A DNA stretch of 10,910 nucleotides, taken from an uncultured Erysipelotrichaceae bacterium (lineage in GTDB: Bacteria > Bacillota_I > Bacilli_A > Erysipelotrichales > Erysipelotrichaceae). The position numbers and the translations under genes were made by a program. Of this stretch, positions 6,555-10,910 are shown piece by piece. The notes beneath the pieces are model-generated. The model was not told the DNA's origin, did no database searches, and saw only the letters and a program-made list of their open reading frames with translations. Each line of letters opens with the position of its first letter. Position 1 is the first letter of the stretch. The stretch spans positions 1 to 10,910 of the forward strand of contig CALUZL010000025.1 of NCBI GenBank assembly GCA_944325295.1, written 5' to 3'.

Positions 6555-7149
6555 GACCGAAGATATCTATGAGCGTCTCTATTATCCGCAAAATAAGCTC
6601 ATCATGGGGATCGATGAAGCCGGAAGAGGACCGATATGCGGACCGCTTTGTGTGGCTTGTTGTGTATTGCCGATCGGGTATACAAACGATGAGATCTATG
6701 ACTCTAAAAAGTTAAGTCCCAAAAAACGCGAAGAGCTCTATACCGTGATCATCGAAACAGCTGTGTTTTATAAGGTAAAAGTCATCGCGCCAAAGATCAT
6801 CGACAAGATGAACATCTATCGCGCGACAAAGTGGGGCATGGAGCAGTTGGCTGCAAGTTTTAAGTGCGATCTCATCCTCTCTGATGCCATAGCGCTTGAT
6901 ACCGATTGTGAAAATATCGCTCTCATAAAGGGTGACAGTCGAAGTATCAATATAGCTGCGGCCAGCATCTTGGCAAAGGTGGTGCGTGATCACATCATGA
7001 AAGGGTATGATCGCATGTATCCCGAGTATGGCTATGGCACACATCAGGGCTACTATACCAAAAAGCATAAGGAAGCATTGCAGAGATACGGAGTGAAAGA
7101 TTTTTATCGGTTTTCTTTTGAACCGTCTGCTAAATATAAAAAACAATAA
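6547..7149 (+). CDS. rnhB: Ribonuclease HII
   Basis: RNase HII cuts RNA in RNA-DNA hybrids and removes single ribonucleotides misincorporated in DNA. The acidic active site is complete: Asp23 and Glu24 in GIDEAGRGPICGPL, Asp113 in ILSDAIAL and Asp148 in KVVRDHIMKG. The family motifs DSKKLSPKKREELY (52-65) and SINIAAASILAK (133-144) are present. With the GTG start at 6547 the protein has 200 residues, a normal short form. This start has TGAGGTG (6536-6542) as ribosome binding site and overlaps rbgA by 8 bases, suggesting translational coupling. The next ATG (6604) would remove the segment before the first catalytic strand. The frame is also open further upstream, but that part lies within rbgA and resembles no RNase HII. 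Confidence 0.94.
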   Translation: MNKTEDIYERLYYPQNKLIMGIDEAGRGPICGPLCVACCVLPIGYTNDEIYDSKKLSPKKREELYTVIIETAVFYKVKVIAPKIIDKMNIYRATKWGMEQLAASFKCDLILSDAIALDTDCENIALIKGDSRSINIAAASILAKVVRDHIMKGYDRMYPEYGYGTHQGYYTKKHKEALQRYGVKDFYRFSFEPSAKYKKQ

Positions 7150-7182
7150 GGAATCCGCCTGTTTTAAGCCTTAGAAGATGTG

Positions 7183-7911
7183 ATGGAGCAAAGAGATAAA
7201 CTTATCGCTTATGCGCTTCGCTATGGTGGTAACTACAAAGACATCTACAGGGCTGTCAAAAAGGATGAAGCCGTCGATATAACTATCGGCGACATAAAGG
7301 CTTTGACGATCTTGGATGCCGAATATCCAAAAGTCTTTTTTGATCTGGCACTGCCACCGTTAGTACTGTTTTATAAGGGGGACATCAAGCTTTTAGAAGA
7401 TGAAGGGGTAGCGGTTGTCGGCTCAAGGGCGATCTGTGATTATGCCAAGCGGGCCACATGCGATCTCGTGTGTAAACTCAAGGAGGAATATACGATCATC
7501 TCCGGTCTTGCCAAAGGCGTCGATCGTCAAGCACACCTGAGCGCTCTTGATCGAAAGACGATCGGCATTATCGGGTGCGGTATCGATTATGTATACCCCA
7601 AGGAGAACGACGATCTGTTTAAAGCTATGGCCAAAAACCAGCTGATTCTTTCCGAATACCCTCTAAAGACAGCGCCATATGCCAAAAACTTTCCTTTTCG
7701 AAACCGTTTGATAGCTGCTTTGGCAAAGAAGGTTTACGTGATGCAAGCCGGAGTGCGAAGCGGTACTTTTATAACGGTAAATGAAGCTTTGGAACTTGGA
7801 AAAGAGGTATATGCACTGCCTTATGACATCTATGATGTGAAAAACAGCGGTTGCAATCTTCTCATAAAGGAGGGAGCGATGCCGATCGGCAGCGAGGACA
7901 TCTATATGTGA
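7183..7911 (+). CDS. dprA: DNA processing protein DprA (Smf), short form
   Basis: DprA binds incoming single-stranded DNA and loads RecA during transformation; it is also kept in many bacteria not known to be competent. The Rossmann-fold core is clear: VAVVGSRAICDYAKR (76-90), IISGLAKGVDRQAHLSAL (105-122), IGIIGCGIDYVYPKEN (127-142), SEYPLKTAP, NFPFRNRLIAALAKKVYVMQAG (169-190), RSGTFITVNEALELGKEVYALP and SGCNLLIKEGA. At 242 residues it has a reduced N-terminal region and no C-terminal winged-helix domain. The usual PG in the AVPG motif is PY (213-214), and EA is QA. The start is uncertain: GTG 7180 and ATG 7183 are adjacent, an in-frame stop lies at 7165-7167, and only a weak AGAAG precedes them. 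It follows rnhB after about 33 bases, so it is probably cotranscribed. Confidence 0.92.
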   Translation: MEQRDKLIAYALRYGGNYKDIYRAVKKDEAVDITIGDIKALTILDAEYPKVFFDLALPPLVLFYKGDIKLLEDEGVAVVGSRAICDYAKRATCDLVCKLKEEYTIISGLAKGVDRQAHLSALDRKTIGIIGCGIDYVYPKENDDLFKAMAKNQLILSEYPLKTAPYAKNFPFRNRLIAALAKKVYVMQAGVRSGTFITVNEALELGKEVYALPYDIYDVKNSGCNLLIKEGAMPIGSEDIYM

Positions 7912-7940
7912 TTGCATTTTTGGTTATGCTTGATTATTAT
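7912..7940 (+). promoter_or_regulatory. Candidate promoter of topA
   Basis: TTGCAT (7912-7917) and TATTAT (7935-7940) are separated by 17 bases in the 52-base AT-rich gap between dprA and topA. A second TATTAT register occurs at 7938-7943. The -10 is good and the -35 keeps only TTG. A supercoiling-sensitive promoter for topA would be usual, but nothing here shows it. Confidence 0.45.
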
Positions 7941-7963
7941 TATAGAAGTTTAGGAGAATAGTG

Positions 7964-9979
7964 ATGAAAAATTTGATTATTGTCGAGTCGCCTTCCAAAT
8001 CAAAGACGATCGAAAAATATTTAGGGAAAGATTATAAGGTCCTCTCTTCAAAGGGCCATATCCGCGACTTGGCGATCAGGGGCAAGGAGGGGCTTGGTGT
8101 CGATATCGACAACGGGTTTGAACCTACCTATGTCATCTCCAAGGATAAGAAAGATGTAGTAAAGAAACTCAAAGAGGAAGCAAAAAAAGCCGATCGCATC
8201 TACCTGGCGACGGACCCGGATCGTGAAGGAGAAGCGATATCTTGGCATTTAGCCCAGGTCCTCGATCTCGATCTTGACGATGACAACAGAATCGTCTTTA
8301 ACGAAATAACCAAAAATGCGGTATTAAATGCGTTAAACCAACCGCGAAAGATCGATATGGGTCTGGTCCATTCACAAGAGACAAGACGGATCCTTGACAG
8401 GATCATCGGTTTTAAACTTTCAAAACTGCTGCAATCAAAGATCAAATCGAAATCGGCCGGCCGCGTCCAATCGATCGCCTTGCGAATGGTCTGCGATCGC
8501 GAAAAAGAGATAAGAGCTTTTATTCCGCAAGAGTATTGGACGATCAAAGCCCTGTTTTTGCAAGACGGTGTCGATTTTGAGGCTAATCTCACCAAGATCG
8601 ACGCCAAAAAAGCCGAGATCAAAAACGAACAACAGGCACAGGCGATAAGGGCGCGGATCACTGCTGAATACCTTTTAAAAGATATAACCAAACAAGTCAA
8701 AAAAAGACAGCCGCGCTTGCCTTTTATCACCTCGACTTTGCAACAGGAAGCATCGACGAAGCTAAATTTCGGGGCAAAAAAGACGATGATGATCGCCCAG
8801 ATGCTCTATGAAGGGGTCGAACTGGCAGACGGTATGCAAGGTCTTATAACTTACATGCGTACGGATTCGACGAGGTTATCAAAGGAATTCGTAAAAGCTT
8901 GCAGTGAATACATCGAGACGACTTTAGGCAAGGAATACAAAGGCCACTATCGCGTTAAAAACGACGAAAATTCTCAAGATGCTCACGAGGCCATCAGACC
9001 GACGGATATCAATAATACGCCCGACAAGGTCAAACCTTATCTGACCAATGATCAATATAAGCTCTATCGCTTTATCTATTATCGCGCTTTAGCTTCGCTT
9101 ATGGCGGATGCGCAAAATGAAGCGACCACCTATGTCTTTGAAAATAATGGTCTTACCTTTCAAGCCAGTGGCTCGATCTTAAAGTTTCCAGGATTTTTAA
9201 AGGTGTATGGCGAATATGACAGCAGTAAAGATAGCATCTTGCCTTTACTTGAAAAGAGCAAAGACTATAAAGCTCACGATCTTAAAGTCGAACAACACTT
9301 TACCGAACCGCCGACACGTTATACGGAAGCCCGCCTCATCAAAGCACTGGAGGAAGAAGGCGTCGGCCGACCATCGACTTACGCTTCGATCATCGACACG
9401 ATCATCAATCGCTCCTATGTCGAACTTAAAAGTGCCAGCGAAACTTCCAAGACCAAATATTTTTTTCCAACCGAACAGGGAGAACTGACGGACGAAAAGC
9501 TCAAAGAGTACTTCTCCTCGGTGATAAATATCAAATATACAGCGCAAATGGAAGAAGAACTCGATGATATTGCCAGTGATAAGGTCAGCGGACCCGCTAC
9601 ACTGCGCGAGTTTTATGATCGTTTTGAACCGTTAGTCGAAGACGCTTATAAAAATATGGCTAAAAAAGCTCCGGAACTTGTCGGCGAAAAATGCCCGGAG
9701 TGTGGCGGGGAACTGGTCTACAGACAATCGCGCTATGGTAAGTTCATCTCCTGCAGCAATTATCCGACCTGTCGCTATACCCGCAGCATTGACAATACAC
9801 CAAAGGAAGAACCCCAACCCACCGGTAAGATCTGTCCGGAGTGTGGTGGGGAACTCTTGAAGCGCAAATCGCGTTACGGTACCTATTTTTTGGGGTGTAG
9901 CAATTATCCCAAGTGCAAATATATCGAAAATATCGACGGTGAAAAACCGCGTTTTGTCAGAAGAAAGAAGAAGGCATGA
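7964..9979 (+). CDS. topA: DNA topoisomerase I (type IA)
   Basis: TopA relaxes negative supercoils through a transient 5'-phosphotyrosine break and limits R-loops behind RNA polymerase. At 671 residues it is near the Firmicutes norm. The Toprim domain opens the protein with [16 protein letters not shown] (Glu8) and has the DPDREGE metal site (Asp84, Asp86, Glu88). The active tyrosine is Tyr297 in [14 protein letters not shown]. Two C-terminal zinc-ribbon repeats follow, with Cys577/580/597/603 and Cys624/627/645/651, then a basic tail ending RRKKKA. I chose ATG 7964 over the adjacent GTG 7961 because AGGAG (7952-7956) is 7 bases from 7964. The repeated zinc ribbons explain the DNA similarity between about 9690-9780 and 9830-9915. 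The stop overlaps trmFO by four bases, the conserved topA-trmFO arrangement of Firmicutes. Confidence 0.97.
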   Translation: MKNLIIVESPSKSKTIEKYLGKDYKVLSSKGHIRDLAIRGKEGLGVDIDNGFEPTYVISKDKKDVVKKLKEEAKKADRIYLATDPDREGEAISWHLAQVLDLDLDDDNRIVFNEITKNAVLNALNQPRKIDMGLVHSQETRRILDRIIGFKLSKLLQSKIKSKSAGRVQSIALRMVCDREKEIRAFIPQEYWTIKALFLQDGVDFEANLTKIDAKKAEIKNEQQAQAIRARITAEYLLKDITKQVKKRQPRLPFITSTLQQEASTKLNFGAKKTMMIAQMLYEGVELADGMQGLITYMRTDSTRLSKEFVKACSEYIETTLGKEYKGHYRVKNDENSQDAHEAIRPTDINNTPDKVKPYLTNDQYKLYRFIYYRALASLMADAQNEATTYVFENNGLTFQASGSILKFPGFLKVYGEYDSSKDSILPLLEKSKDYKAHDLKVEQHFTEPPTRYTEARLIKALEEEGVGRPSTYASIIDTIINRSYVELKSASETSKTKYFFPTEQGELTDEKLKEYFSSVINIKYTAQMEEELDDIASDKVSGPATLREFYDRFEPLVEDAYKNMAKKAPELVGEKCPECGGELVYRQSRYGKFISCSNYPTCRYTRSIDNTPKEEPQPTGKICPECGGELLKRKSRYGTYFLGCSNYPKCKYIENIDGEKPRFVRRKKKA

Positions 9980-10910
9980 AGGAAGTAAAGATCATCGGCG
10001 CCGGTCTTGCCGGTTGTGAAGCCGCTTATCAATTGGCAAAAAGAGGCATAAGCGTAAAATTATACGAAAAGAAGACAAAGGCACCGCATCAGGCTTTTAA
10101 GACTGACCTTTTTGCCGAGCTCATCTGTTCAAATTCACTTCGCTCAGACAATATCGAAAATGCCGTCGGTCTCTTGAAAGAGGAGATGCGCAAACTGGAT
10201 TCACTGATCATGCGCTCAGCCGATAAAAATCGGATCCAGGCCGGCTCTTCTTTGGCCTGTGATCGTTTGGGCTTCAGTAAGTTCATTACCGATGTGCTCA
10301 GAAATGATCCCAATATCGAAGTGATCGAAGCGGAAGTCGAGACGATCTCACAAGACATACCGACGATCATAGCTGCCGGTCCGCTGTGCGATGGCAAGCT
10401 GGCCGATTCGCTAAGAGAGCTTTTGAAGGATGATTATTTATACTTTTATGATGCGGTGTCACCGATAATCGAAAAAGATTCCGTCGATTTTGACAAGGCT
10501 TATTTCAAATCGCGCTATGACGAAGACAGCGAAGGCGACTATATCAATTGTCCTTTGAGCAAAGAAGAGTTTGACGACTTTTACAACACTCTTATCAAAG
10601 CTCCCTGCATCGAAGTCAGAGATATCGATAAAGAGATCTATTTTGAGGGTTGTATGCCTTTTGAAGTCATGGCTAAAAGAGGTAAAAACACGCTCCTTTT
10701 TGGGCCGATGAAACCGGTCGGACTTGAAAAAGACGGCGTCAGACCTTATGCGGTGTGCCAGTTGCGCCAGGACAATGCGATCAAGACCCTTTATAATATC
10801 GTCGGTTTTCAAACCCATTTGACTTATGGCGCCCAAAAGGAAGTCTTAAGCAAGATACCGGCTCTTAAAAATGCCAACATCGTCCGCTACGGCGTGATGC
10901 ACCGCAACAC
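9976..10910 (+). CDS. trmFO: Folate-dependent tRNA (uracil54-C5)-methyltransferase TrmFO (3' partial)
   Basis: TrmFO is a flavoprotein that makes m5U54 (ribothymidine) in the tRNA T-loop, using methylene-tetrahydrofolate instead of S-adenosylmethionine. About 311 of the usual 435 or so residues are in the window, and the frame is open at the right edge. The FAD-binding [10 protein letters not shown] (8-17) opens the protein. [14 protein letters not shown] holds Cys51, and [16 protein letters not shown] holds Cys226, matching the two functional cysteines of B. subtilis TrmFO (Cys53 and Cys226). [24 protein letters not shown] and [10 protein letters not shown] are also family signatures. The third glycine of the dinucleotide motif is followed by Cys where Ser is common. 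The ATG overlaps the topA stop (ATGA), so translation is probably coupled; codV, hslV, hslU and codY often follow in Firmicutes. Confidence 0.96.
   Translation, partial: MKEVKIIGAGLAGCEAAYQLAKRGISVKLYEKKTKAPHQAFKTDLFAELICSNSLRSDNIENAVGLLKEEMRKLDSLIMRSADKNRIQAGSSLACDRLGFSKFITDVLRNDPNIEVIEAEVETISQDIPTIIAAGPLCDGKLADSLRELLKDDYLYFYDAVSPIIEKDSVDFDKAYFKSRYDEDSEGDYINCPLSKEEFDDFYNTLIKAPCIEVRDIDKEIYFEGCMPFEVMAKRGKNTLLFGPMKPVGLEKDGVRPYAVCQLRQDNAIKTLYNIVGFQTHLTYGAQKEVLSKIPALKNANIVRYGVMHRN

Noticed and set aside
7147..7173. TAAGG/CCTTA inverted repeat between rnhB and dprA as a terminator
   Set aside because: The stem is only five pairs with a 17-base loop and there is no T-run.
8200..8730. Long minus-strand open frame (176 codons) opposite topA
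   Set aside because: It lies fully inside the clearly coding topA, has no ribosome binding site that I can see, and its translation resembles no protein family.
9690..9915. Two similar DNA segments near the end of topA, considered as a tandem repeat
   Set aside because: They encode the two zinc-ribbon domains normal for TopA; the similarity is explained by protein domain duplication.
1..10910. CRISPR array, insertion sequence, tRNA or rRNA gene
   Set aside because: I saw no regularly spaced repeats, transposase-like frames, terminal inverted repeats or cloverleaf sequences; the window is almost fully occupied by conserved genes.

Overview
This window reads as a core-genome stretch of a Gram-positive, low-to-moderate GC bacterium of the Firmicutes/Bacillota type (Bacilli or Erysipelotrichia-like by gene content; genus not identifiable by eye). 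The signs are the gene order rpsP-khpA-rimM-trmD-rplS followed by lepB, rbgA, rnhB, dprA, topA and trmFO, strong AGGAGG-type ribosome binding sites, the folate-dependent TrmFO, and a DUF885 lipoprotein. TGA is used as a stop (lepB, dprA, topA), so this is not the Mycoplasma code. Every gene is on the + strand, and no stretch above 300 bases lacks a gene.

Layout. (1) 1-1719: the 3' part of a DUF885 lipoprotein gene, missing only its first codons. (2) 1730-4045: a translation operon. A near-consensus promoter drives rpsP (S16) and khpA (KH protein). A terminator-like hairpin follows, then rimM and trmD (4-base overlap), then rplS (L19) with its own candidate promoter and a structured leader, closed by a clear intrinsic terminator. 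(3) 4058-5610: lepB (signal peptidase I) and an unusual fusion of a Tag-type 3-methyladenine DNA glycosylase with a C-terminal GNAT-like domain, overlapping by one base. (4) 5679-7911: rbgA (50S assembly GTPase), rnhB (RNase HII) and a short dprA. (5) 7964-10910: topA (topoisomerase I) overlapping trmFO, which runs off the right edge.

Functionally the cluster joins ribosome production and assembly (S16, L19, RimM, RbgA, KhpA), tRNA methylation (TrmD m1G37, TrmFO m5U54), protein export (LepB) and genome maintenance (Tag fusion, RNase HII, DprA, TopA). Most of it is a conserved Firmicutes neighbourhood. I found no mobile element, CRISPR array, tRNA/rRNA or wholly new system. The points most worth a second look are the glycosylase-GNAT fusion, the regulatory punctuation of the ribosomal-protein operon (hairpin between khpA and rimM, L19 leader, terminator abutting lepB), a Glu where the TrmD catalytic Asp is expected, and a marked excess of GATC sites.
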